In this document: one piece after another, positions 35,778 through 44,777 of the stretch
Layout of the letters: every line of letters starts with the position of its first letter
How positions within the stretch are numbered: the stretch's first letter is position 1
Origin: Flavobacterium croceum DSM 17960
Lineage (GTDB): Bacteria; Bacteroidota; Bacteroidia; Flavobacteriales; Flavobacteriaceae
Length of the DNA stretch: 64,000 bases
NCBI RefSeq assembly: GCF_002917885.1
Contig: NZ_PQNY01000003.1
Coordinates: 124,001-188,000 of the forward strand
Direction of reading: 5' to 3'
Made by a program: the position numbers and the translations under genes
Notes under the pieces: generated by a model
Told to the model about the DNA's origin: nothing
Seen by the model: only the letters and a program-made list of their open reading frames with translations
The model's database searches: none

Positions 35778-37946
35778 TTATAGTTTTTCTTTTATAAAAT
35801 TGGTCATTTTATTAAATAGTTGGATTCTCGTATAGCCACCATAAATCCCGTGGTTTTTATCGGGATATATAGCCCAATCAAATTGCTTATTGGCTTGTAC
35901 CAAAGCTTCTATCATTTGCATACTATTTTGTACATGTACATTATCATCGGCTGTACCATGAATGAGTAAAAAGTTTCCTTTTAATTTATTTACATGATTA
36001 ATAGGAGAATTATCATCGTAACCCGAAGCATTTTCTTGTGGCGTTTGCATATAACGCTCTGTATAAATGCTATCATAAAAACGCCAATTGGTTACAGGGG
36101 CTACTGCTATGGCTGTTTTAAACACATCGGCTCCTTTTAAAATACAATTACTTGCCATAAAACCGCCAAACGACCAACCAAAAATACCAATTCTCGATTT
36201 ATCTACATACGGATAGTTACTTATTGCTTTTGCAGCATCTATTTGATCTTCTACTTCATATTTTCCTAATTCTTTTTGTGTACATTTTTTAAAAGCTGCT
36301 CCTTTATACCCTGTTCCTCTTCCGTCTACACAAACTGTAATATAACCTTGTTGGGCAAGCATGATAAACCAATAATCGTTTGCGTCTAGCCAATCGTTTG
36401 CAACTTGTTGAGAACCTGGACCAGAGTATTGATACATTAGTACAGGGTATTTTTTTGAAGTATCAAAGTCTTTTGGTTTCATAATCCAAGCATTCAACGT
36501 ATTACCTTTTTCTGTAGTAAGTTCAAAAAATTCTTTAGCTGGTAAATTGTAGTTTGCTAATTTATTTTCGAGTACTTTGTTATCCAATATGGCTTTAATT
36601 TGAGAGCCATCTTTAGTGCTTTTTAAGAAAAAAGAAGGTGCCGTTTTGGCATTCTGAAATTTATCTATAAAGTAACCAAAATCAGGACTTAAAGTAGCCT
36701 CATGTGTTCCTAGTTCTTTAGAAAGTAGCGTTTTATTTTTACCATCAATAGAAATTTTATAAATATCTCTTTGTATAGAACCTCTTTCTACAGATTGGTA
36801 GTAAACCATTTTGTTCTTTTCATCAAAACCATAATAAGTAGTTACCTCCCAGCCTCCTTTGGTTATTTGGTTTTTTAACTTTCCTGTTTTGTCGTATAAA
36901 TAAATATGATTGTAGCCATCTTTTTCGGAAGTCCAAATAAAGCTATTATCTTTTAAAAAAGTTAAATTGTCTGTAACTTCTACATAGGCTTTATCTTTTT
37001 CGTTAAGCACTACTTTGGCTGTCGCTGTTGTAGCGTCTACAAACAAAAGATCCAAATTATCTTGATGCCTATTAAGAACTTGTGCGCTAAATATATTGGC
37101 ATCATTAGTCCATTTTATACGAGCAATATAAAAATCGTTGTAATTTGAAAGATTTACAGTTTTGGTAAGTGCTGTGTTTACATCAAAAACATGAAGTGAA
37201 ACCACTGAATTTTTTTCGCCTGCCTTTGGATATTTAAAGGTTTCTACCTTTGGATAGAGCTCTTTTTGAAAAATATTCATTGAGAATTCAGGCACATTAC
37301 TTTCGTCAAACTTTATATATCCAATTTTTTTACTATCTGTACTCCACTCAAAGGCACGCACAAAAGCAAATTCTTCTTCGTAAACCCAATCGGTAATTCC
37401 ATTTATTACCGCATTTTTTTTGCCATCTGTAGTAATTTGAGTTGTTTTTGAAGTGGTAATATCGTAAACAAATAAATTATTTTCTTTGGCAAATGCTACT
37501 TTAGTTCCATCTGGAGAAAATGTAGGTTCTTGTACTTGCTCAAAAAGTTTGGTAAGAGTTTTGGAAACGGTATTATACAAATAATAATCGGCCGTAAATG
37601 AATGACGGAAAATTTGGTTGGAATTGCTAGCTATTAAAATTTGTTTTTCTGCCTTGTCAAAAATATAACTATCAATACCAGACGATAATTCTTTAAAATT
37701 TTCGGTACTTAGCAAGGTTGCAACTTTATTTAGCGTAGCAAAATCATACAAATCTATTTGCTGGCTACCTTTGGAACTTCCATTATTTAAAACCGTATAT
37801 TGATTTGTATTTTTAAGCGACTGTAGTTCGTCCATCAATTTGGGTCTAAAAGCACCTGTAAATATTTGTTCTACTGTAACTTTTTGTTGGCAAACACCTA
37901 CAAAAGAAGTAATTATACAAAATATAATAATATAAACTCTTTTCAT
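35778..37946 (-). CDS. Dipeptidyl peptidase IV-type prolyl oligopeptidase (S9B)
   Basis: 722 residues from ATG 37946, which opens a clear signal peptide (MKRVYIIIFCIITSFVGVCQ). A longer frame to 37985 adds 13 residues that would bury the signal. An eight-bladed DPPIV N-terminal beta-propeller (about 60-440) contains DWVYEEEF, the glutamate pair that anchors the substrate N-terminus. The catalytic alpha/beta-hydrolase domain has GWSFGG (S592), D667 in HGTADDN and H699 in DKNHGI. It removes dipeptides (X-Pro/X-Ala) from peptide N-termini in the periplasm. The tandem POT genes next door would import the products. Confidence 0.95.
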   Translation of the reverse strand: MKRVYIIIFCIITSFVGVCQQKVTVEQIFTGAFRPKLMDELQSLKNTNQYTVLNNGSSKGSQQIDLYDFATLNKVATLLSTENFKELSSGIDSYIFDKAEKQILIASNSNQIFRHSFTADYYLYNTVSKTLTKLFEQVQEPTFSPDGTKVAFAKENNLFVYDITTSKTTQITTDGKKNAVINGITDWVYEEEFAFVRAFEWSTDSKKIGYIKFDESNVPEFSMNIFQKELYPKVETFKYPKAGEKNSVVSLHVFDVNTALTKTVNLSNYNDFYIARIKWTNDANIFSAQVLNRHQDNLDLLFVDATTATAKVVLNEKDKAYVEVTDNLTFLKDNSFIWTSEKDGYNHIYLYDKTGKLKNQITKGGWEVTTYYGFDEKNKMVYYQSVERGSIQRDIYKISIDGKNKTLLSKELGTHEATLSPDFGYFIDKFQNAKTAPSFFLKSTKDGSQIKAILDNKVLENKLANYNLPAKEFFELTTEKGNTLNAWIMKPKDFDTSKKYPVLMYQYSGPGSQQVANDWLDANDYWFIMLAQQGYITVCVDGRGTGYKGAAFKKCTQKELGKYEVEDQIDAAKAISNYPYVDKSRIGIFGWSFGGFMASNCILKGADVFKTAIAVAPVTNWRFYDSIYTERYMQTPQENASGYDDNSPINHVNKLKGNFLLIHGTADDNVHVQNSMQMIEALVQANKQFDWAIYPDKNHGIYGGYTRIQLFNKMTNFIKEKL

Positions 37947-38077
37947 TAAATAATAGTTTTTTAACGGGAGTTCAATTTTAGTCATTTTTTTTTAAATATC
38001 ATTAAGTTTTTTACATAAATACACGTTTGCTTTTAAAGAAATACTAAAAATCAAATTTTAAAATAAATGCAATACTT

Positions 38078-38085
38078 TATCTTTG
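38078..38085 (+). promoter_or_regulatory. -7 box for the HMG-CoA reductase gene
   Basis: TATCTTTG followed by C matches TAnnTTTG(C), 29 bases before the ATG. Confidence 0.5.
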
Positions 38086-38114
38086 CTTGAAATTTAAGCA
38101 CTAAAAATTAAATT

Positions 38115-39431
38115 ATGAATCAGGCAGTTTCAGGATTTTCAAAACTTAGTAAAGACGAAAAAATAAATTGGATTGCGCAAACGTATTTTAGCAATCCAGA
38201 GCAAGCTACACATACACTAAAACAGTATTGGAACAACGATCAAAAACTACAACAACTACATGATGAGTTTATAGAAAATACAGTTTCTAATTTTTATTTA
38301 CCCATGGGCATTGCCCCAAATTTTCTTATCAACAACACATATTATAGTGTACCTATGGTAATAGAAGAAAGTTCGGTTGTAGCAGCAGCAGCAAAAGCAG
38401 CAAAATATTGGAGCACACGTGGCGGATTTAAAACAACTGTTATCAACACTGAAAAAATAGGTCATGTGCATTTTCTATTTACAGGAAATCACGAAAAACT
38501 AACTACTTTTTTCAATCAAATAAAGCCCCAATTATTACAAAGTGTACAATCTATTACAGCCAATATGCAAAAACGAGGCGGAGGTATTATAGATATTGTA
38601 TTGGTAGATAAAACATCAGATTTACAAAATTATTACCAACTGCACGTTACTTTTAATACCATAGATAGTATGGGTGCCAATTTTATAAACTCTTGTTTAG
38701 AACAATTGGCAACTACTTTAAAACAAAAAGCATTAAACTATGAATTTTTCTCGGAAGAAGAAAAAAACATTACCATAGTTATGAGCATACTTTCCAACTA
38801 TGTACCAAATTGTTTAGTTCGTGCAGAAGTATCCTGCAAAATTGAAGACCTTGCCGAAAAAAAAATAGAAAACCCTCACGAATTTGCTCAAAAATTTATA
38901 CAAGCCGTTAAAATTGCCGAAATAGAACCCTACAGAGCCGTAACACACAACAAAGGCATTATGAATGGCGTTGATGCCGTAGTACTCGCTACCGGAAATG
39001 ATTTTAGAGCTGTAGAAGCTGGTGTTCATGCCTATGCCTCCAAAAACGGTAACTACTCAAGCCTATCACACGCCAAAATTGAAAACGGAATATTCCATTT
39101 TTGGCTAGAAATACCGCTGGCACTTGGTACTGTTGGCGGACTTACAGCGTTACACCCTTTGGTAAAATTAGCCTTAGAAATACTACAAAAGCCATCTGCC
39201 CAACAACTCATGCAAATTGTAGCCGCAGCAGGATTGGCTCAAAATTTTGCTGCCTTGCGCTCACTTACCACAACGGGCATTCAAGAAGGACACATGAAAA
39301 TGCACCTTAATAATATTTTAAACCAATTTCAAGCCACAAAAGAAGAAAGACAATCAATACAAAAACACTTTGAAAACAATACCGTATCGCACGCATCTGT
39401 TGTTGAGTTGTTAGAAAGTTTAAGAAAATAA
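38115..39431 (+). CDS. mvaA: Hydroxymethylglutaryl-CoA reductase, class II-like
   Basis: Reduces HMG-CoA to mevalonate, the committed step of the mevalonate route to isoprenoids. 438 residues, in the class II bacterial size range. Motifs: ENTVSNFYLPMGIAPNF (54-70), EESSVVAAAAKAAKYW with the catalytic glutamate, DSMGANF (184-190), HNKGIMNGVDAV with K280, GNDFRAVEAG with D296, PLALGTVGG, and the catalytic histidine H393 in QEGHMKMH. The dinucleotide preference cannot be judged. A GHMP kinase of the GYDIA type follows 155 bases later across an interspersed hairpin repeat. Confidence 0.95.
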   Translation: MNQAVSGFSKLSKDEKINWIAQTYFSNPEQATHTLKQYWNNDQKLQQLHDEFIENTVSNFYLPMGIAPNFLINNTYYSVPMVIEESSVVAAAAKAAKYWSTRGGFKTTVINTEKIGHVHFLFTGNHEKLTTFFNQIKPQLLQSVQSITANMQKRGGGIIDIVLVDKTSDLQNYYQLHVTFNTIDSMGANFINSCLEQLATTLKQKALNYEFFSEEEKNITIVMSILSNYVPNCLVRAEVSCKIEDLAEKKIENPHEFAQKFIQAVKIAEIEPYRAVTHNKGIMNGVDAVVLATGNDFRAVEAGVHAYASKNGNYSSLSHAKIENGIFHFWLEIPLALGTVGGLTALHPLVKLALEILQKPSAQQLMQIVAAAGLAQNFAALRSLTTTGIQEGHMKMHLNNILNQFQATKEERQSIQKHFENNTVSHASVVELLESLRK

Positions 39432-39467
39432 TATAAAGCGAAAGGCTTGGGCACATTTATAATCTCT

Positions 39468-39557
39468 ATTCCCGCTTTACACAGTATCTTTTAAAAATTT
39501 GAAGTAAATAAAAATTTACACAAATTTTTAAAAGGATACTTGCTTCAATCGGGGCTA
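39468..39557 (+). repeat. Interspersed intergenic repeat, copy D (long-hairpin form)
   Basis: Starts ATTCCCGC and ends CGGGGCTA. A perfect 13-bp hairpin TTTTAAAAATTTG (39489-39501) pairs with 39521-39533; an outer TATC/GATA pairing continues past a bulged G, exactly as in copy A but with different arm sequence. It lies between the HMG-CoA reductase and kinase genes. Confidence 0.75.
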
Positions 39558-39586
39558 CTACAGCAAACCATAGCACAAAAAAACTC

Positions 39587-40498
39587 ATGAAAAAAGAATT
39601 TTACAGCAACGGAAAACTATTACTAACAGGCGAATATGTTGTGCTAGATGGAGCAAAAGCTTTGGCGCTACCCACAAAATTTGGTCAAAGTTTAGTAATA
39701 GAACCCGCTACAAACTTTCAAATTGAATGGACAAGTTTTGACCATGACCACAGCATTTGGTTCAACAGCATCATCACTTTTGAAAACATTATCCAAAATA
39801 AAATTTATATCGAAGATTCTATTGCACAAAAACTTATAGAAATTTTGCATGAAGCCTACAAGTTAAATCCCAACTTTGTAAAAAATGCGCAAGGATACAA
39901 GATAACCACACATTTAACTTTTCCAAAAAATTGGGGTTTAGGCACCTCTTCTACACTTATCAATAACATTTCCGAGTGGTTACAGATAGATGCGTACACA
40001 CTGCTAAAAAATAGTTTTGGCGGTAGTGGTTACGACCTTGCCTGTGCCAAACATAATTCTGCTATTGTATACCAACTTATAAACGAGAAACCCATAATAC
40101 ACGAAACTCCTTTTCACCCTACTTTTAGCGACAAAATACATTTTGTATACCTCAACAAAAAGCAAAACAGTAGAACAGCTATTGCCTCGTACTTAAGCAA
40201 ACAAGGAAAAATAGAAGATGTGGTTGAAAGAATCAATACAATAACTCAAACTGTATTAGAATCAAAAAAAGCAAATGAATTTGCTCTTGCACTCCAACAA
40301 CATGAAATAGAAATGAGCAACGTTTTGGAACAACAAACCATTCAAGAAGCTCTTTTTGAAGATTTTGATGGCGTTATAAAAAGTTTGGGCGCATGGGGAG
40401 GCGATTTTGTTTTGGCTATTTCAAAAGAAAATCCTACGCAATACTTTAAAAATAAAGGCTACCCTATTATTATTTCGTATCAAGATATGATACTATAA
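39587..40498 (+). CDS. GYDIA-family GHMP kinase
   Basis: 303 residues. The N-terminus NGKLLLTGEYVVLDGAKALALPT is the GHMP strand-loop that binds substrate. WGLGTSSTLINNI is a variant phosphate-binding motif 2, and GGSGYDLACA gives the family its GYDIA name. The C-terminal LGAWGGDFVLAI corresponds to motif 3. GHMP kinases phosphorylate small alcohols such as mevalonate or phosphomevalonate. Beside HMG-CoA reductase, a mevalonate-pathway kinase step is likely, but the exact substrate is not proven. It converges on ppiD over a strong shared terminator. Confidence 0.88.
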   Translation: MKKEFYSNGKLLLTGEYVVLDGAKALALPTKFGQSLVIEPATNFQIEWTSFDHDHSIWFNSIITFENIIQNKIYIEDSIAQKLIEILHEAYKLNPNFVKNAQGYKITTHLTFPKNWGLGTSSTLINNISEWLQIDAYTLLKNSFGGSGYDLACAKHNSAIVYQLINEKPIIHETPFHPTFSDKIHFVYLNKKQNSRTAIASYLSKQGKIEDVVERINTITQTVLESKKANEFALALQQHEIEMSNVLEQQTIQEALFEDFDGVIKSLGAWGGDFVLAISKENPTQYFKNKGYPIIISYQDMIL

Positions 40499-40500
40499 AC

Positions 40501-40532
40501 AAAAAAAGTCTAGATTTCTCTAGACTTTTTTT
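40501..40532. terminator. Bidirectional terminator between GHMP kinase and ppiD
   Basis: A perfect 14-bp stem (40501-40514 with 40519-40532) has a TTTC loop, with A and T tracts making both strands effective. Confidence 0.93.
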
Positions 40533-40550
40533 ATAATTCTTTTTTATCTA

Positions 40551-42647
40551 TTAATAAAAAGTAGCTCTATTATCATTAATATCTGCATCATTACGAAGTG
40601 CTTGTATTGCTCTTCCTGATGCTTGTGCATTGGTAGCTTTTACTTTTTTCACATATTCGTCGTAATTAGCAACTTTTGGAGCTTTTGTTACCGATTTGGT
40701 TTTTACTACATAAACTCCATTATTTCCTTCAATAGGAGCAGATATTTTGTTTACAGCTAGTCCTAAAGCGGTTCCTACTACTTTTGGTTCTGCACCTACA
40801 CTACCTAAAATAGCATTGTCTATAGAAGCCATTGGCGCATTTTGTACTGTCGTATTATTTGCTTTTGCTACAGATTCTAGAGAAGAACCTTTTAACTTAG
40901 CCATTAATTTTTCAGCTTTTTTCTGATTTTTAAGAATTGGTTCTACCATTGTTTTAGCTTCGGCAGCAGTCATCAATCCTTTTTCATTTACTTTTTTCAA
41001 ACGAGCTATTACATGACCCACATTGGTTACTTCAAAACGTTTTACATCACCAATTTTAGTATCATCATTATAAGCCCATTTTACAATTTGTCTTTGGTTT
41101 CCTGCTGGTCCAAAATACTCATCCATTGGTTTCGCTTTAATAGCATCGCCAATTGAAAGACCTGCTTTTTTTGCTAAAGCAGCAAAATCTTTACCCGAAG
41201 TTGCATCCATTTCAAATTGAGTAGCTTTGGTATAAGCTTCATCAGTCGTTTTTTGAGATGGTTCTATTTTTTGAGCCAATGTTGCTAGTTTAACAGCATC
41301 TTGTTTATCTGTAACGTTAATAACATGATAGCCAAATTCTGTTTCTACAATTCCTAAACTTCCTACAGGATTGTTAAATACAAAATCATTAAAAGGTTTA
41401 ACCATTTGACCTGGACCAAAATAACCCAAATCTCCACCACTTTGTGCAGAACCGGTATCTTCAGAATTGGTTAATGCCAACATCATAAACATTTGTGGGT
41501 TTGCTTTGGCTTGAGCCAACAAACTTTCTGCTTTGGCTTTGGCTTGCTCTTTTGTTCTTTTTTCTTTTGCTTGCGCTTTAGAACCTTCAAAAGCTATTAG
41601 AATATGACTTGCTTTTACTTTTGCTCCTGCTTTTTTACCCATCATTTTGGTAATGCAAAAATAATTACCGTCTTGGTAAGGACCATATATTTCTCCATTT
41701 GCCATACCATAAAGTTTATCGGCAACTTGTGGGTTTAAGTCTTGTTTTGTTACATAGTTTGTATCTACTGGCTTATCTGAATTTTCTGAAACAAATTGAT
41801 AAGGATTTGAAGCCGATTTAAAACCTGGTAAGGTATCGTTTGTTCCTGTTTCTTTGTTGTAAGAAACTGTAGCATTTAGTAATGCTGCAATTTTAGCTTT
41901 TGCTTCTTCTGTATCTGCTGGAGATGCTTTATCTTCGATAAGTACGTATTCTATTTCTCGTGTCCCTTCGCTTTTAAAACGCTTTTCGTGTTTTTGCATG
42001 TACGCTACAATATCTTCGTCTGTAATTTTGATATCGCTATCTTTTACAGATGAATACATTAAACCTACATAATCAAAGTTTACAGTTTCTTTTTCCAACT
42101 GATATTTAAACTTACCATCGGCAGTAGTAGCATACATACCTCCTCTTATTAGGTTATTGTATACCGCATATTTTGAATTTACTTCTGCATCTTTTTCATA
42201 GCCATCCATCATATTTGCTATTTCAGGATTTTTCTCTAAATACGTTTCAAATTTTTTAATATCAAACTTGCCCGTTGCCTCATTTACAAACATTGGGTTT
42301 TGACCAATTTGAGGGTTTTTTGACAAAGCGTCAATAATATGTTTTTTGCCTGAAGTTATCCCTGCTTTTTCAAACTCTTCATTTAATAATGCTATAGCAA
42401 TTTCTTGATCCCAAACTTGGTTTGCAGCCTGAATAGCCGTCATACCTTGTTGGCTCTTTTCAAGATTGGCTACTTTTTTTGAAAATGAATCAAAAGCAAT
42501 GTCTTTTCCATTAATGCTCCCTACATCTTTTGATAAACTATTGCTTGATTTTGTAAATAAATCTTGCACTACAAAAGCTAATAATGCAAAACCAATTGCT
42601 AATAGTAATAAACCTGAGCGTTTTCTAATTTTTTGTAAAACTGCCAT
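40551..42647 (-). CDS. PpiD-like periplasmic peptidyl-prolyl isomerase chaperone
   Basis: 698 residues. A single N-terminal membrane anchor (about 12-28) is followed by a SurA_N-type chaperone domain (about 35-220) and a parvulin domain (about 340-450) with KASHILIAF, GGDLGYFGPGQMVKPFNDFVF and FGYHVINVT. A second, degenerate parvulin-like region and a long C-terminal arm follow. This is the PpiD layout, acting on newly exported outer-membrane proteins. ATG 42647. It is the last gene of the minus-strand envelope cluster that begins at coaX, though 123 bases separate it from the gene before. Confidence 0.92.
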   Translation of the reverse strand: MAVLQKIRKRSGLLLLAIGFALLAFVVQDLFTKSSNSLSKDVGSINGKDIAFDSFSKKVANLEKSQQGMTAIQAANQVWDQEIAIALLNEEFEKAGITSGKKHIIDALSKNPQIGQNPMFVNEATGKFDIKKFETYLEKNPEIANMMDGYEKDAEVNSKYAVYNNLIRGGMYATTADGKFKYQLEKETVNFDYVGLMYSSVKDSDIKITDEDIVAYMQKHEKRFKSEGTREIEYVLIEDKASPADTEEAKAKIAALLNATVSYNKETGTNDTLPGFKSASNPYQFVSENSDKPVDTNYVTKQDLNPQVADKLYGMANGEIYGPYQDGNYFCITKMMGKKAGAKVKASHILIAFEGSKAQAKEKRTKEQAKAKAESLLAQAKANPQMFMMLALTNSEDTGSAQSGGDLGYFGPGQMVKPFNDFVFNNPVGSLGIVETEFGYHVINVTDKQDAVKLATLAQKIEPSQKTTDEAYTKATQFEMDATSGKDFAALAKKAGLSIGDAIKAKPMDEYFGPAGNQRQIVKWAYNDDTKIGDVKRFEVTNVGHVIARLKKVNEKGLMTAAEAKTMVEPILKNQKKAEKLMAKLKGSSLESVAKANNTTVQNAPMASIDNAILGSVGAEPKVVGTALGLAVNKISAPIEGNNGVYVVKTKSVTKAPKVANYDEYVKKVKATNAQASGRAIQALRNDADINDNRATFY

Positions 42648-42770
42648 TTTTATATATGTTAATTTTATTTCAGTTTGCGAAAATACAATTATATAATTAA
42701 TTTATGCAAATGAATGTTGTTTTTTTTAAATAGAAAAATAAAGTAATCTATATCTTACAGATACTTCTTG

Positions 42771-42971
42771 TTAAGAGGATTTGTTATTGTGGTTATAATG
42801 GCTTTGATTTTTAGAAAAACGATGTCTAAAGTAAAACAAAAAAAAAGCCATACAAGAAAACCCTACATAAATCCACCTTTTTGATGTGTCATTCCATTGC
42901 GTATAGGCTTCAATTGCCATTAAAACACCTGCAATAAGGTAAATGTATTTGGTAATATTTAAATATTTCAT
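42771..42971 (-). CDS. Small two-helix membrane protein, unknown function
   Basis: 66 residues: hydrophobic helices at about 8-20 and 34-48 separated by a short QWNDTSKRW loop, then a basic, Asn/His-rich tail. ATG 42971 lies four bases after the lptC stop, so it is co-transcribed with lptC. I know no function for it. Its position next to an LPS-export component is the only clue. Confidence 0.65.
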   Translation of the reverse strand: MKYLNITKYIYLIAGVLMAIEAYTQWNDTSKRWIYVGFSCMAFFLFYFRHRFSKNQSHYNHNNKSS

Positions 42972-42975
42972 ACTA

Positions 42976-43530
42976 TTATTGATTTTCCAATTCGCCAGAA
43001 ACCCGTTGCGATTTGATTATTTTTAAGTCTTTGCTAAAATCTACACCTTCTCCAAAAGAAAATCCTTTGGCATCTGTAAATTTATATCGGTTGTCTGTAT
43101 AAAACCATTCGTTTTTTTGGTCAAAATACAATTGATCTGTCTCAAATACCTGTCCTGCTTCGTTGGCTATTTTTACATTATCACGTAAATCTATTAAATC
43201 GGTTCCTTTGTATGAAACAGCATATTTTGAGGTTACAAATGTTTTTTTACCTTTTTCGTCATAAATGGTAACATTTACACCTTTTGGAAATTCTGTAAAC
43301 GGAAATTCTACGGTAGAATAATCTAACATTTTTGGGCTTATCAATACCGATTTTATTCTGCCCGAATCGGTATATTTCATATTAATAGAATCTGCTTCGC
43401 CAGAAGGTGTAAATTCTGAAATAACCGATTTTTGGACTTCTTTAAAATTACTTTCGCAGGCCACGAAACTAAACAATATTACTATATAAAATAGGACTTT
43501 CAACAAAGTATGATGCTTTGAGTTTTGCAT
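42976..43530 (-). CDS. lptC: LPS export ABC transporter periplasmic protein LptC
   Basis: 184 residues. An N-terminal hydrophobic stretch (about 11-24) ends in FVACE, so it may be lipidated at C25 rather than anchored like E. coli LptC. An LptC/OstA-like beta-jellyroll follows, with TSKYAVSYKGTDLIDLRDNVKI, GQVFETDQLYFDQKNEWFYTDN and FTDAKGFSFGEGVDFS, the typical pattern of unmodified-to-modified strand repeats. LptC moves LPS from the LptB2FG complex to LptA. The ATG overlaps the TPR stop codon by one base. Confidence 0.88.
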   Translation of the reverse strand: MQNSKHHTLLKVLFYIVILFSFVACESNFKEVQKSVISEFTPSGEADSINMKYTDSGRIKSVLISPKMLDYSTVEFPFTEFPKGVNVTIYDEKGKKTFVTSKYAVSYKGTDLIDLRDNVKIANEAGQVFETDQLYFDQKNEWFYTDNRYKFTDAKGFSFGEGVDFSKDLKIIKSQRVSGELENQ

Positions 43531-44759
43531 TATATTTTTATTGTTTTATGTATCCAACATTCTAAAGAAATTTCTTTCTTAGAAGGTTTTTTAAGCCCGT
43601 CTATTTGCTGCTGAAAAGAAGCTTTAGTTTGTGTTGCTGTATTTTTTAAATAGGCACTCGTTTGACCTGCTTTTTCAACTGTTTCTTGTGCAAGCTTAAG
43701 AACCGCAAATTTTTCATCATTAGAAAAATTACAACCACTATTTGCATATAAACTTGCGAGTATAATATAATATTTGCCCTCTTTTGGGTTATTATCTATA
43801 GCAATTTGAATAGTTTGCGCTGCTTTCTCAGGGTTTTGCACCATTAAAAGTTTGGCCAATGTAGTTGCTATTTCTGCTTTTTGTAAAGCATCTGTTGTTA
43901 CCTCTAGAGCTTTCTCATAATCATCTAAGGCTAAAGATTGCTTTTTAGTCTTTAGATAATATTGCGCTCTATATTGAAGAATTTTAGCGTTTTTTTCGAT
44001 AGAAATACTTTTTGTAGTTGTTTTTTCTAACCATTCTGAACGAGGATTATAAACGCTTAAAATTTCTGAAACGGTATTTAACCAAGCTAAATTTTCTTGA
44101 TTATCCTCAAACTTAGCTTTTACATAATTTTCAAATGAATTGGGAGTAAAACCGTTGTACAACAAAGATCGCATAACTACTTGACCATTATTAAAATCCA
44201 ACTCATTGATATTTGCTTTGTTTTTTTCTAAAATATCGGTTGCCCAATAGTATTTTTCAAAAAAGGTTTCAAACGAAATTTCTTTATTGTTGTACTTGTC
44301 GTAATACGATTTTGTAAACAAATAGGTAGGATATGTATCAAAAATAGCTGTTTTGCTTTTGTTTATAGCTTTTTCGAGTAACTGCAAATTTTCTTCATTA
44401 GCTCCTGTTTTCTCTACTATTAATATTGCTTTTTTTAGCGCATTATTCGATTTATTCTCTGGAAAAGATTTGTCGTATAAGTCATAAAAAGCTACAAATT
44501 CATTAAGTGGTTTTTGTATACTATCTTGAGGAGCTATATCTAATTTGTATTGAAGAATTTCTTTTGCTATAAGATAGTTTTTTTCTGAAAAAGTTGGGCA
44601 ATTTTTCTTGATTTCCAACCAAGATTTATAAGCATTTGCATAATCTAAATTGCTATGAAAAATTTGTAATTGTTCTGATAAATTGGAACAATTTGATGTT
44701 TGTGCCTGCATGGTAATACTTAGCAGAGCAATAATTACTTTTAATCCTATATTTTTCAT
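43530..44759 (-). CDS. Secreted TPR-repeat protein
   Basis: 409 residues. The signal peptide MKNIGLKVIIALLSITMQAQ is followed by predicted helical pairs throughout. Clearest TPR units lie at about 265-300 (AQYYLKTKKQSLALDDYEKALEV) and 300-335 (AEIATTLAKLLMVQNPEKAAQTIQIAI...). It probably acts as a periplasmic or outer-membrane-associated scaffold. It sits between a beta-barrel protein and lptC with tight spacing (18 bases before, 1-base overlap after), suggesting a shared envelope role. No specific function is known to me. Confidence 0.78.
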   Translation of the reverse strand: MKNIGLKVIIALLSITMQAQTSNCSNLSEQLQIFHSNLDYANAYKSWLEIKKNCPTFSEKNYLIAKEILQYKLDIAPQDSIQKPLNEFVAFYDLYDKSFPENKSNNALKKAILIVEKTGANEENLQLLEKAINKSKTAIFDTYPTYLFTKSYYDKYNNKEISFETFFEKYYWATDILEKNKANINELDFNNGQVVMRSLLYNGFTPNSFENYVKAKFEDNQENLAWLNTVSEILSVYNPRSEWLEKTTTKSISIEKNAKILQYRAQYYLKTKKQSLALDDYEKALEVTTDALQKAEIATTLAKLLMVQNPEKAAQTIQIAIDNNPKEGKYYIILASLYANSGCNFSNDEKFAVLKLAQETVEKAGQTSAYLKNTATQTKASFQQQIDGLKKPSKKEISLECWIHKTIKI

Positions 44760-44777
44760 ACTAATTTAGATTAACTA

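Noticed and set aside
40501..40532. Perfect 14-bp inverted repeat as an insertion-sequence end
   Set aside because: It has a 4-base loop and T tracts between convergent genes, so a bidirectional terminator explains it fully.
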